From positions 24,175 to 88,174 of the forward strand of contig JABCZN010000020.1 of assembly GCA_013289665.1 (NCBI GenBank): DNA of 64,000 nucleotides, given 5' to 3'. Source of the stretch: Acidobacteriota bacterium. Lineage in GTDB: Bacteria; Acidobacteriota; Terriglobia; Acidiferrales; UBA7541. The translations under genes and the position numbers were made by a program. Below are positions 17,187-24,788 of this stretch, piece by piece (within the stretch, counting starts at the first letter, position 1; every line of letters begins with the position of its first letter). The notes beneath the pieces are model-generated. The model made no database searches. It worked only from the letters and a program-made list of their open reading frames with translations, and was not told the origin of the DNA.

Positions 17187-17275
17187 CTATTGTGAGCTAT
17201 CCAAAGCCGTGATGTACTGTTTCAGGGACCCGGCCGCACGATCCCAGCCGAAGTGCAAGGCGTCGCCGCGAAACG
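17187..17275 (-). pseudogene. Possible C-terminal remnant of a glycosyltransferase
   Basis: On the minus strand a short frame reads GDALHFGWDRAAGSLKQYIT and then ends at a TAG (17187-17189). The pattern F-x-W-x-x-A-x-x-x-L-x-x-Y resembles the last helix of GT4-type glycosyltransferases. The homology is short, so this is only a hint of another tail fragment. The rest of 17001-17500 shows no gene and has a short run of repetitive CACTAGTCACTC-like sequence. Confidence 0.2.
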
Positions 17276-17500
17276 CGAGGAACCACAGGGTTTCGCGTTC
17301 GCTTTCGTCACTAGTCACTCGCTACTCGAGCCACTAATCACTCACCACTACAGGCCTTAGACCTTAGGCCATCGGCCTCGGGCCTGTCCCCTATTCCCTT
17401 CTCCCCCAGACTCATCAGACGCACCGAGAATTGTCAGTTGTTATAGATTTGTGCCAGAATTCTCGCTGGGTTTCAGCGTCCAATTGACAGACTGAAAATC

Positions 17501-17776
17501 GTGCGATTGTCGCGGGTAATACTCTTTTGCATTCACGTTCGCCTTTTCGGTGCCTTCCTCTCCTCGGTCGAAGCACAGAAAGAACCGGTGAAAACAGCGT
17601 CAGCGAGGAGCGCGCCTAGGGTTGATCCGCGCTACGCAGTCGCCAGGGGCTCGTGGTCCGCCGCGGCAGTCTCCCTTTTCAACACCTGGACAGCCTTAGA
17701 TGACAATCCGGGCCGCCACATGTCTTTTTATTCTCCCAATCGTAAGAAATTGATCGAAGTCGTAGGGGCTGAACAC
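17501..17776 (+). pseudogene. 5' part of an exported protein cut by the orphan phd gene
   Basis: A GTG-started frame begins with a signal peptide (MRLSRVILF through VEAQ) and continues to about FYSPNRKKLIEVV. The frame runs on to 17845, but beyond about 17776 it is only the antisense of the phd antitoxin on the other strand. The antitoxin in turn loses its normal C-terminal tail at the same place, so both genes were fused tail to tail by a deletion. The family of the exported protein is not recognised. Confidence 0.4.
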
Positions 17777-17991
17777 TCTTCAGGGGAAATGACGGGAGAA
17801 ACGACATCGCCGACCGCGGCGCCCCTTCCACCAAGGAAATTGTAGATTTCGTCTGTGCCCGTGCTAATCGGAACAAGCTTCGCCACCGGCTTGCCGTGCT
17901 TCGTGATCACCACGGCCTCGTGCTTGGCCTGGACTTCGTCCATGACCGCAAGGTAATTTTTCTTGAAGGCACCCGCTGCCATCTTCTTCAT
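17728..17991 (-). CDS. Orphan Phd/YefM-type antitoxin with replaced C-terminus
   Basis: The protein starts at the ATG at 17991, preceded by AAGGAG 7 bp upstream. Residues 1-72 follow the Phd pattern (AAGAFKKNYLAVMDEVQ, VVITKHGKPVAKLVP, DEIYNFLGGRG, GDVVSPVISPEE). The final 16 residues come from the antisense of another gene. No toxin gene follows on the minus strand, so this is a solitary antitoxin. It may still bind its operator at 18008-18031 and could act as an anti-toxin against related toxins elsewhere, which is speculative. Confidence 0.72.
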   Translation of the reverse strand: MKKMAAGAFKKNYLAVMDEVQAKHEAVVITKHGKPVAKLVPISTGTDEIYNFLGGRGAAVGDVVSPVISPEECSAPTTSINFLRLGE

Positions 17992-18007
17992 ACCGGGACT
18001 CCTTAGA

Positions 18008-18031
18008 ACCATGGTCATTACACCATGGTCA
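18008..18031 (-). promoter_or_regulatory. Tandem operator of the phd antitoxin
   Basis: Two identical 10-bp blocks ACCATGGTCA lie at 18008-18017 and 18022-18031, 14 bp apart, just upstream of the phd ribosome site. Each contains the palindrome ACCATGGT. Repeated palindromes of this size and place are typical Phd operators. Confidence 0.55.
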
Positions 18032-18068
18032 ATTTTTAAACCCCAAACCTTCCTACTGCGACGACCAC

Positions 18069-18503
18069 CTATTCAGCCGCGGGCGCCGCAGTCCACGGGT
18101 TGATGACGGTGATGCCAGCGGCTCGGAAAGGAGCTTCGTCGCGTGTAGCTACGATGAAACGACGGGATGCGGCAATGGCCGCAATCTGGGCGTCCGCAAC
18201 AGCGATCGAATGACCATGCCGGCGAGCGCGTATAACAATCTCCGCGTAGGCTTCTGCCCCAGCGATATCGAAGGGCACGATCCGCTCGGCGAACAGCGAG
18301 ATGATCTTTTCGTCGAGGGCACCGGCGAGTGCACTGCGGCGTTTGCCGGCCGGGAGACTTGCGATACCGAGCAGCAGCTCGGACAGGCTCACGGTCGCTA
18401 GGTAGAGGCTCTCCACCGATTGCGCGTCGAGCCATGTAAGTACGCTTCGGTCAGGGTTCGACCGCATCGGCTCGGAGACCACGTTCGTATCGAGCAGGAT
18501 CAC
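18069..18503 (-). CDS. PIN-domain toxin (FitB/VapC type)
   Basis: A 144-residue PIN protein: Asp5 in LLDTNVVSEP, Glu in LSELLLGIASLP (the FitB-type block), and Asp in VADAQIAAIA near residue 105. It overlaps its antitoxin gene by 4 bp and appears intact. The LDTNVVSEPMR opening is the FitB subtype. The gene ends 50 bp before the orphan phd promoter, in the same direction. Confidence 0.87.
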   Translation of the reverse strand: MILLDTNVVSEPMRSNPDRSVLTWLDAQSVESLYLATVSLSELLLGIASLPAGKRRSALAGALDEKIISLFAERIVPFDIAGAEAYAEIVIRARRHGHSIAVADAQIAAIAASRRFIVATRDEAPFRAAGITVINPWTAAPAAE

Positions 18504-18733
18504 GCCAGGTTCGCCGGCTTCGCTGGCTTCTTGTCTCTTTTAATCTCGAGCTCGAGGCCGCCGAACGGTTTCACGAGCGCAGCGAGCGCAGACCCGAGCT
18601 TTAGACGCGGCTGTACGACCCCATCAAGAATCGCGCGAATTTCGGCTTCAGTGCTCCGTCCGTGCTGCCTCGCCCGCAAGCGGAGGGCCCGGTGAGTCTT
18701 TGCGGAAATATTGCGCACAACAATTGCCGGCAT
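18500..18733 (-). CDS. FitA-type ribbon-helix-helix antitoxin
   Basis: The ATG at 18733 is chosen because a GAGGAG ribosome site lies 7 bp upstream; an upstream in-frame start would lack one. The protein has 77 residues with the FitA pattern IVVRNISAKTHRALRLRAR, GRSTEAEIRAILD, and a basic tail. It is coupled by 4 bp to the FitB-type toxin. A palindrome at 18764-18776 upstream is its probable operator. Confidence 0.83.
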   Translation of the reverse strand: MPAIVVRNISAKTHRALRLRARQHGRSTEAEIRAILDGVVQPRLKLGSALAALVKPFGGLELEIKRDKKPAKPANLA

Positions 18734-18758
18734 GCACGACTCCTCGAGTACCCTCAAA

Positions 18759-18786
18759 CGATATCACATATTGTGAGATGATATCA
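18759..18786 (-). promoter_or_regulatory. Operator upstream of fitAB-type pair
   Basis: TCACA-TAT-TGTGA (18764-18776) is a perfect 5-bp inverted repeat, flanked by two GATATC words at 18760-18765 and 18780-18785. It sits 26 bp upstream of the antitoxin ATG, in promoter position. Binding by the FitA-FitB complex is expected from the family. Confidence 0.45.
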
Positions 18787-18858
18787 ATGGATGAACGGGA
18801 AATGTCCGGGATAGACAGATGACCACATCTGGGCAGACTAGTGACCACGATCGGGATC

Positions 18859-18958
18859 TCGCCTGCTGGTTCAGATACGGACGGAATTTGTGCCTACCAC
18901 AACTGCGGCGGATCAAAAGAGCTCGATGGGTGCCGCATGGCCCGAAACAGAAGCGAGT
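18859..18958. repeat. 100-bp repeat, copy 2 (stray vapC 3' end)
   Basis: This copy has 98 of 100 bases identical to 15485-15584. On the minus strand it still reads the last codons SGHAAPIELF and stop of the PIN toxin, without the rest of that gene. The remaining part of 18787-19168 holds no recognisable gene. Confidence 0.9.
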
Positions 18959-19168
18959 TGAGGCCTGAGAGCAAAGCAGATATTTTGCAGCGCATTTTGG
19001 CTTCGCTGGTCTTGAAACTGTGGAACCAATAGACCGCTGCACGGCTGGACGAGTCCTTGGCGATATCATCACCCATGGTGGCGAAGCTCATCGGGCAGGG
19101 TTGGTGTGTGGAAGGAGGAGAGTCGACAGCTGCGTGCTCAGCCGGACCGGCTCCTGCGTGCTCGGAAG

Positions 19169-19681
19169 TTATTTCTTCTTCTGGGTCCACACGCTCTTCT
19201 GCGAAATCGAGAGCAGCCACTGCCCTTCCGCTTCATCAACTTCCGTCAAGTTGAAGTCCAGCGCCTGCACCAGGATACCCACCACGAAGTAGTACGTCCT
19301 CCCCTCTTCCGCTCTCATCACCATCGCGCCGCCATCCTGCTGTCTTGCCTTTAAAATCGATTGCCAGTCCGCGCAGATGTTGTGGCCTCCCGGGTCCACC
19401 TCAAATGAGAGATAGCCCTTCCCCGTATTCGCTCCCACCCAGTTTCCGTCCACGCCCACCCGCGTCGTGACACCCGTATTGTTCGTCCCCACAATTTCGA
19501 TCACGTAAACTCGCGCCTTCCCTGGCGACGGGGCGATCACTCCCTTATCGGGGGCGTCCAATGTCACTTCGTACTGCGTCTTCTGCGGGCCGCAACCCGC
19601 CCCTGTCCGGAAATCCGCCGTCGGATTCTGACCGTACACCGGTACCGCACCCAGCAATACCAGTAACATGATCTTGCGCAT
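19169..19681 (-). CDS. Exported DUF2846-like protein
   Basis: Start at the ATG at 19681, with GAGGAGA 6 bp upstream, giving a short signal peptide (KIMLLVLLGAVPVYGQ). The 171-residue product has beta-rich segments KARVYVIEIVG, TRVGVDGNWVGAN, FEVDPGGHNIC and RTYYFVVG, and ends near VDEAEGQWLLS. This order matches DUF2846-type envelope proteins, whose function is not established. It has no operon partner: the cytochrome gene lies 268 bp upstream on the same strand, and the spacer between them has only a GGCAGGCAGG-rich stretch. Confidence 0.7.
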   Translation of the reverse strand: MRKIMLLVLLGAVPVYGQNPTADFRTGAGCGPQKTQYEVTLDAPDKGVIAPSPGKARVYVIEIVGTNNTGVTTRVGVDGNWVGANTGKGYLSFEVDPGGHNICADWQSILKARQQDGGAMVMRAEEGRTYYFVVGILVQALDFNLTEVDEAEGQWLLSISQKSVWTQKKK

Positions 19682-19949
19682 GCGTCTTCTCCTCGGATCC
19701 TTTTTGATTCCGCCTCTGCCTCTACGACGCCCCGTCGCCTCTTCTCGTTTCGTGTTCTTTGCCCGTTGTGATAACCGAAGGTTCTCAGCTTCAAAATCTT
19801 GCTGACTTCTTGCGCTGTGGTCCTTCGAGGTGCCTGCCTGCGGTTGGAAGGCAAAATGCGCGGCCGTCCCTCCTGCGGGGGGCAGGCAGGATGACAGGCT
19901 ACTTCTGATCTTGAGCAATTGTTGAAATGCAGCCCAGGAAAAGTGCGAC

Positions 19950-21065
19950 TTACGGGTGAGGCGTTTCCGGGATGGCCGGCATGACGAAGAGCTTTTCGTC
20001 GATGGGGATGTTTTGCGTAACAGAATCGATGCGGATGGTGAAGCTGCCATTCGTGCGGGTTAGGGTCCACTGATAGGGCAGCTTGAGGCCGCTGGCATCG
20101 CGATAATCACCGTAGTCGACCTGAAACGGATTGCGGCCGAGCGGGGTCTCGGTGTAGCGGATCATACGGAGAAGCAATCCGGTTTGCTTGTCGAAGAACA
20201 TGCGCAAGGAAGGAGTGGACGCACCTTTTGCGGTGACGAGATATGTGGCGTGGCTTTCGATGGTTTCGCCGGGTAGAACCTTGAACTCCTGGTAAAGTTC
20301 GCGGATGCGCGCGGGTAAATAAATCTGTGCGTCAATGCGCGCAGACTGCTGCTCGGCGGAATTCATCGGGTGGACGCCGCGCGGCGTGGTGAGCCAGCCA
20401 GCCTGGCCGTTGAAAGCCGTCACGCTTTCACCAAAGGACGGATGAGAAATGGAGAGGCGTTTCTCCGGAGCCTTTGAATAGATTTCGATCGGATATTGCT
20501 GGCCCATGGCATTCACAGTTCCCTTTTGAATTCGGGTTTTGATTGTGTGCAGTGCGTCGGCGCCGCCGACCGCGGCGAGGTATTTGTCGAGAATCTGGTC
20601 CGCGGAGGGCAGGCTTTCCTGTGCGTTGATTTCGTGATGTTCAGGCTCGGGCATTTTTCCGCCGTTGGCGGTGAGGATTGGAATCCCGACGGGATGCGGC
20701 GAGCCGCGATGGCAGGTGTAACAGGTGACTTCAATTTCGTTTTTGAAGTGGGCTTTGTTGATGGCCAGCTCCATTTCAATCATTTTTCGCGCGGTCTGTT
20801 TTTCTTTTTTGTCGTCCTTGTCCATGGCGTGCTCGACGTGGCAGAACTCACAGTCGACCCCGAGAGCGCCGCCGATGAACTGCATGGTGGGGATGAGTTG
20901 GTCGGCGGGGATGTCTTTGAGCACCAGAACATTTTTGAATTGCCGCGCGGCGGTTTTGGCATCGGACGTTTGTTCCTGGGTGTGAGAGGGGAGCGAGGCC
21001 GCAAGAAAAATAATCGTGAGACAAACAGCGAATCTGCCAAATCGGCGCGCGGAAATAGGGGTCAT
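19950..21065 (-). CDS. Diheme c-type cytochrome of the photosynthetic-reaction-centre cytochrome family
   Basis: The ATG at 21065 is chosen: GAGGAG lies 8 bp upstream and a signal peptide follows (FAVCLTIIFLAASLPSHT). In the 371-residue protein two heme sites are visible, C72EFCH76 and C115YTCH119, with the pattern MQFIGGALGVDCEFCH and KMIEMELAINK between them. This is the arrangement of the reaction-centre cytochrome-like proteins found in non-phototrophic acidobacteria. The C-terminal 230 residues form an outer-membrane-lipoprotein-sorting-like beta domain (residues about 150-360). No photosynthesis genes are present, so it probably carries electrons for the neighbouring GMC oxidoreductase. 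Confidence 0.82.
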   Translation of the reverse strand: MTPISARRFGRFAVCLTIIFLAASLPSHTQEQTSDAKTAARQFKNVLVLKDIPADQLIPTMQFIGGALGVDCEFCHVEHAMDKDDKKEKQTARKMIEMELAINKAHFKNEIEVTCYTCHRGSPHPVGIPILTANGGKMPEPEHHEINAQESLPSADQILDKYLAAVGGADALHTIKTRIQKGTVNAMGQQYPIEIYSKAPEKRLSISHPSFGESVTAFNGQAGWLTTPRGVHPMNSAEQQSARIDAQIYLPARIRELYQEFKVLPGETIESHATYLVTAKGASTPSLRMFFDKQTGLLLRMIRYTETPLGRNPFQVDYGDYRDASGLKLPYQWTLTRTNGSFTIRIDSVTQNIPIDEKLFVMPAIPETPHP

Positions 21066-21275
21066 CCGTGGATCTCCTCGGGACTGTACAGGGATTGATT
21101 GTGCCGGAAACTGTGGATTGTGCAAGATGGATTGCGACAGTCTTGAGTGCGGGAGCAGAACTCCCACTTTTCCGGCGTACGGGTGGAGACGAATTGAAAT
21201 TGGGAGGCGGGGTTCACGCCTGAAAGGCGACAGCTTCGCTGTCACACTCAGAATGGCCGAGTGGTGCTCCCGGGG

Positions 21276-22937
21276 TTACGTGGAAATGTCGCCGCGCTTG
21301 GCTAGGGCGGTGATGCGGTCGGCAGCGCGGTAGGCCAGCGCCTGGATGGTCATGGTGGGCTGGCCTCGGCCGGAGGTGACCAGGCTGCTGCCGTCACAGA
21401 GGAAAAGGTTTTCTACGTCGTGGGCGCGGTGATCCGCGTTGATCACGGAAGTCTTCGGGTCGTTGCCCATGCGGCAGGTGCCGAGCAGGTGCACGGCGAA
21501 TTGCTGCTCCTCAATCGGGGAGTTCCACCTGGTTTTTGCTCCCGCCGCGTCAAGAATTTCCAGTGCGCGGTCCTTCATCCACTCCATCATCTTCAGGTCG
21601 TTCGGGTGATCGCGGAACGTCATGCGCAGCGCGGGAAGGCCCCAGGCATCTTTCACTTGGGGATCGAGTGAAAAGCTGTTGGACTCGACGGGGAGTGAAG
21701 TGCCGTGGCAGAAAATTTCCAGGGTGCGCGGGAAATTGTGCGCGAGGGCTTGTTTGAAGCCGGCGCCCCATCTTGGAGTGCTCGGTGGCAGTCCGTTAAA
21801 CACGAAGCTGACGGGCGTGAAATCGAAGCGGGCGTCCAATCCGCCGCCGCCGTAAAGGCCTAGCTTCGGATCGAGCTCGTAGAAATCGTGCATGATGCGG
21901 CTGACGGCGGGGCCTTTGTAGTCATTGAGCGGCTCATCGAAAACGCCGAAGGCGATGGCGCTGCTATTAGGCATAAGATTTTTGCCGACATAGCCGCTGG
22001 AATTCGCGAGGCCCGAGGGAAATTGATTGGACGCGGAAAGCAGCAGGAGGCGCGGAGTTTCGGCGCCGTTGGCGGAAAGAATGACGGCTTTGGCTTTTTG
22101 CAGGTGCGTGTTGCGCTGGGCGTCAAAATAGACGGCGCCGATCGCGCGGCCGTTCTTGTCGGTCTCGATGCGATGGACATAGCAATTCGCTCGAATTTCG
22201 CATCGGCCGGTTTTTTCCGCCATCGGGATGACGCTGGAGAGAGACGAGGACTTCGCGCCAACTTCGCAGCCGAAGCCGAGGCAAAAGCCGCAATTCATGC
22301 AGGCGGCGCGGCCGGCGCGCGGCTGAGAAAGAATCGCCATCGGCGAGGGAAACGCATGATAGCCGAGCTTGCGGCATGCGCGCTCGAAGACGACGCCGTT
22401 TCCCTTTACCGGGAGCGGCGGCATGGGATAGGGCTTGGAGCGCGGCGGATCGAAGGGGCTCGAGCCGGCGAGGCCGGAGACGCCAATTTCCCATTCGACT
22501 TTCGTGTAGTAGGGCTCGAGGTTGGCGTACGAGATCGGCCAATCGGCGAAGTTGGCGCCGGGAATGTTGCCGGTTTTGCTGTGTTCCTTGAAATCTATTT
22601 CGTGGAAACGCCAGAAATTGGCGGTGAAGTGAACGCTGCTGCCGCCGACGCAACTGCCGTAGAGAACAGCTTGCTGCTTCCTGGCGGTTTCCTCGGGCGT
22701 CTTGCGAAAAGTGATTGGATGGGTATTGACCTTATTGGTGAGCTGGCTTTGCAGGAACACTTTGGTTTCGTCGTGGGTGAAATCTTTTTCGCGGAGATAC
22801 TCGCCCTGCTCGAGAACGACGACGCGGAAGCCGTTGGTGGAGAGTTCTTTCGCGAGGACGCCGCCGGCTGCGCCGGATCCGATGATGACGAAATCCACTT
22901 CGTCGGACGGCTTGTAGGTGGCCATGGGCCGGTTCAT
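21276..22937 (-). CDS. GMC-family FAD-dependent oxidoreductase
   Basis: A 553-residue protein with the FAD Rossmann motif VIIGSGAAGGVLA at about 16-28 and EQG after it. The GMC patterns are GSCVGGSSVHFT (about 90) and, near the C-terminus, HLLGTCRMG with the expected active-site His and then GRGQPTMTIQALA. It has a CMNCGFCLGFGCEVGAKSS cysteine-rich block, as in gluconate and sorbitol dehydrogenase large subunits. It lacks its own signal peptide and is coupled by 4 bp to the Tat-signal subunit upstream, so it is probably exported in complex with it. It oxidises a sugar, polyol or sugar acid of unknown identity. Confidence 0.9.
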   Translation of the reverse strand: MNRPMATYKPSDEVDFVIIGSGAAGGVLAKELSTNGFRVVVLEQGEYLREKDFTHDETKVFLQSQLTNKVNTHPITFRKTPEETARKQQAVLYGSCVGGSSVHFTANFWRFHEIDFKEHSKTGNIPGANFADWPISYANLEPYYTKVEWEIGVSGLAGSSPFDPPRSKPYPMPPLPVKGNGVVFERACRKLGYHAFPSPMAILSQPRAGRAACMNCGFCLGFGCEVGAKSSSLSSVIPMAEKTGRCEIRANCYVHRIETDKNGRAIGAVYFDAQRNTHLQKAKAVILSANGAETPRLLLLSASNQFPSGLANSSGYVGKNLMPNSSAIAFGVFDEPLNDYKGPAVSRIMHDFYELDPKLGLYGGGGLDARFDFTPVSFVFNGLPPSTPRWGAGFKQALAHNFPRTLEIFCHGTSLPVESNSFSLDPQVKDAWGLPALRMTFRDHPNDLKMMEWMKDRALEILDAAGAKTRWNSPIEEQQFAVHLLGTCRMGNDPKTSVINADHRAHDVENLFLCDGSSLVTSGRGQPTMTIQALAYRAADRITALAKRGDIST

Positions 22938-23596
22938 TTTTTCTCCGTTTCGCCGGGCACGGGTTGCCAGCCGGGATAGTCCTTGTCGTAGAAGCCGAAC
23001 GGTGGAGAAAAGCTGTGCGCCGGATCGCGGCCGATGGCTTTCCAGCCGGCGTAGTCGAAGTTGCCGCCGCCCTCGGGGTCGACGAGAAATCCGTAGATGG
23101 TGTGTACGCGCAGGATCTGGAAGAAATCCTGGGAGCTCCCGGGTGCGAAGCGGCGAGGCCCGTCATTCTGCCGCTCGGACTCCTCCGCGATTTGCGTGAA
23201 GATTGTCAGTTTTTGTTCCTCCGTGGCGGCAGAGAAGCGGGCGACGCCTGGAAAGAGTTCGGTGGTGTTTTTCTGCACGGCGTCGAGGCCTTTTTGGTAG
23301 ACGGGCAACGCGTCGCTGAAGAAGGATTTCAGGGCGCGGTCAATGAAGTAGACCACGCCGGCTTCGCGTGCGCCGGGCGTTTCACCGGAAGGAATGATGC
23401 ACGCGGCGAGGGCCTCGACCTCGCGCGCCTGGTCGGGGGTGAAAACTTCGAGCGAGGGATGATCCGACTTTGCGGCTTGGTGCGCGTGCTCGGCGGCGGA
23501 AACGAGGGCGGGCCAGTTTGCGGTCAGCCAGGCGGCGCTGACGGTGCCTCCGAGGAGTTGAAGAAAATCACGGCGTGCGGGATGGAAAGAGTTCAT
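22934..23596 (-). CDS. Gluconate 2-dehydrogenase subunit 3 family protein with Tat signal
   Basis: Start at 23596, after a GGGGAA ribosome site. The N-terminus ARRDFLQLLGGTV is a Tat signal followed by a hydrophobic stretch. The core contains the subunit-3 pattern FTPDQAREVEALAACIIPSG followed by TPGAREAGVVYFID. The protein acts as small (gamma) subunit, carrying the FAD-containing large subunit through the Tat pathway. The gene overlaps the GMC gene by 4 bp. The C-terminal part mentions a GWKAIGRDP block typical of the family. Confidence 0.88.
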   Translation of the reverse strand: MNSFHPARRDFLQLLGGTVSAAWLTANWPALVSAAEHAHQAAKSDHPSLEVFTPDQAREVEALAACIIPSGETPGAREAGVVYFIDRALKSFFSDALPVYQKGLDAVQKNTTELFPGVARFSAATEEQKLTIFTQIAEESERQNDGPRRFAPGSSQDFFQILRVHTIYGFLVDPEGGGNFDYAGWKAIGRDPAHSFSPPFGFYDKDYPGWQPVPGETEKK

Positions 23597-23682
23597 GTTC
23601 CCCCTGTAGTGCAATCAATTTACGAATTGGGCGTGGTGGCGTCAACACGAAAACCGGGAGCTCTGCTGCTAAAATGGCCTGT

Positions 23683-24036
23683 ATGAAAAATTCTAATGCA
23701 TTGCTGGAGTTTTCGCTGGAAAAGACGCAGGAGCCGGGGCGTGCGGATGACTCGGTGGACGGAAATCGGCGAATCAACCCGTTAAACCAGGCGATTGCCG
23801 CAGGGATGCAGGAGCAGGGCTTTGGGCTGGTGCTAACCACGGAACTCCGCGGGCAAGCGGTGCTGCGGCTATGCACGATCAATCCGGGTACCACGGAAGA
23901 GGACGTCGCCAATCAGAATTTATCACGAAATGGATATTGCGCCGGGCAAGTCGAGGAATTGGAAACCGGTGTGCTCCCAGCAACCGTCGGGATTTGGTTC
24001 AGCGGGCGGGCTGAAGTATCATTTCGTTTGGCTTAA
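23683..24036 (+). pseudogene. C-terminal remnant of a group II PLP-dependent decarboxylase
   Basis: Residues INPLNQAIAAGMQEQGFGLV and then LRGQAVLRLCTINPGTTEED (about 23774-23913) match the C-terminal small domain of aromatic-amino-acid or glutamate-type decarboxylases. The PLP-binding lysine region and the whole large domain are missing. The frame continues for 40 more codons of unrelated sequence. It ends 3 bp before the CDP-alcohol gene, so it may be transcribed as leader sequence. Confidence 0.4.
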
Positions 24037-24039
24037 CAC

Positions 24040-24654
24040 ATGGCGACATTTACAGGCGCAATTGGAACCGGCTCGAAATGGCTGCTGGACCGCATTGTGG
24101 GCGCGATCGCGGCGACAGGGATCAATCCCAACCTGCTGACCTTTCTGGGGCTGGTGGTGAATTTCGGCGCGGCGGCGAGCTTCGCGGTGGGAAATTTCCG
24201 CACCGGCGCGATCATCATTTTTATCGCGGGATTCCTGGACATGCTGGACGGGCAGGTGGCGCGGCGGCAGAACCGCGTGACCGCGTTCGGGGCGTTTTAC
24301 GATTCGACGCTGGACCGCTATGCGGACATGGCGCTGTACATGGGGCTGCTGGTGTATTACTCGGTTAGCGGGCGGACGCCGTATGTGGTGCTGGCGGCGG
24401 TGGCGACGGCGGGCTCGGTGATGGTGAGCTACGCGCGGGCGCGGGCAGAATCGCTCATACCGCTGTGCAAGGTGGGATTCATGGAGCGGCCGGAGCGGCT
24501 GGTGCTGCTCATCATCGGTGGGATGTTCAACCGCATGGCACAGGTGCTCTGGGTGATTGCGGTGATTTCGACGATCACGGTGATTCATCGAATTTTTTAT
24601 ACCTGGCAGGAGACGCGGGCGGGACGGGTGTTGCCGGGGTTTAGGGGTGCGTGA
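24040..24654 (+). CDS. CDP-alcohol phosphatidyltransferase
   Basis: A 204-residue membrane protein with the full CDP-alcohol motif D-G-x2-A-R-x8-G-x3-D-x3-D at Asp70-Asp92. Several hydrophobic helices surround it. The family transfers a phosphatidyl group from CDP-diacylglycerol to an alcohol such as glycerol phosphate, inositol phosphate or serine. It lies convergent to the lipid operon that ends with PlsC at 24782, so it may act on lipids made there. A specific head group cannot be assigned, and archaetidyl- or PgsA-like roles are possible. Confidence 0.87.
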   Translation: MATFTGAIGTGSKWLLDRIVGAIAATGINPNLLTFLGLVVNFGAAASFAVGNFRTGAIIIFIAGFLDMLDGQVARRQNRVTAFGAFYDSTLDRYADMALYMGLLVYYSVSGRTPYVVLAAVATAGSVMVSYARARAESLIPLCKVGFMERPERLVLLIIGGMFNRMAQVLWVIAVISTITVIHRIFYTWQETRAGRVLPGFRGA

Positions 24655-24759
24655 ACGTGCGCCCGTCGTCCGTGGCCTGTGATGCATAGTGAGCAGATAG
24701 GCCACTTGCAACTGTCACACCCGGCCATCAAGGGAAGACGGGGTGAATTACTCTTGGCT

Positions 24760-24788
24760 GGCAGGCTTCGGCCTGCCTTTGCTATTTT
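24760..24788 (+). terminator. Rho-independent terminator after the CDP-alcohol gene
   Basis: GGCAGGC-TTCG-GCCTGCC is a 7-bp GC-only stem with a stable TTCG loop, followed by TTTGCTATTTT on the plus strand. It ends the plus-strand transcript just at the 3' end of the convergent PlsC gene. Confidence 0.6.

Noticed and set aside
17155..17190. GGTTCGGGTCC segment that resembles a tRNA T arm
   Set aside because: The stem has only about four pairs and no acceptor, anticodon or D arm can be built around it.
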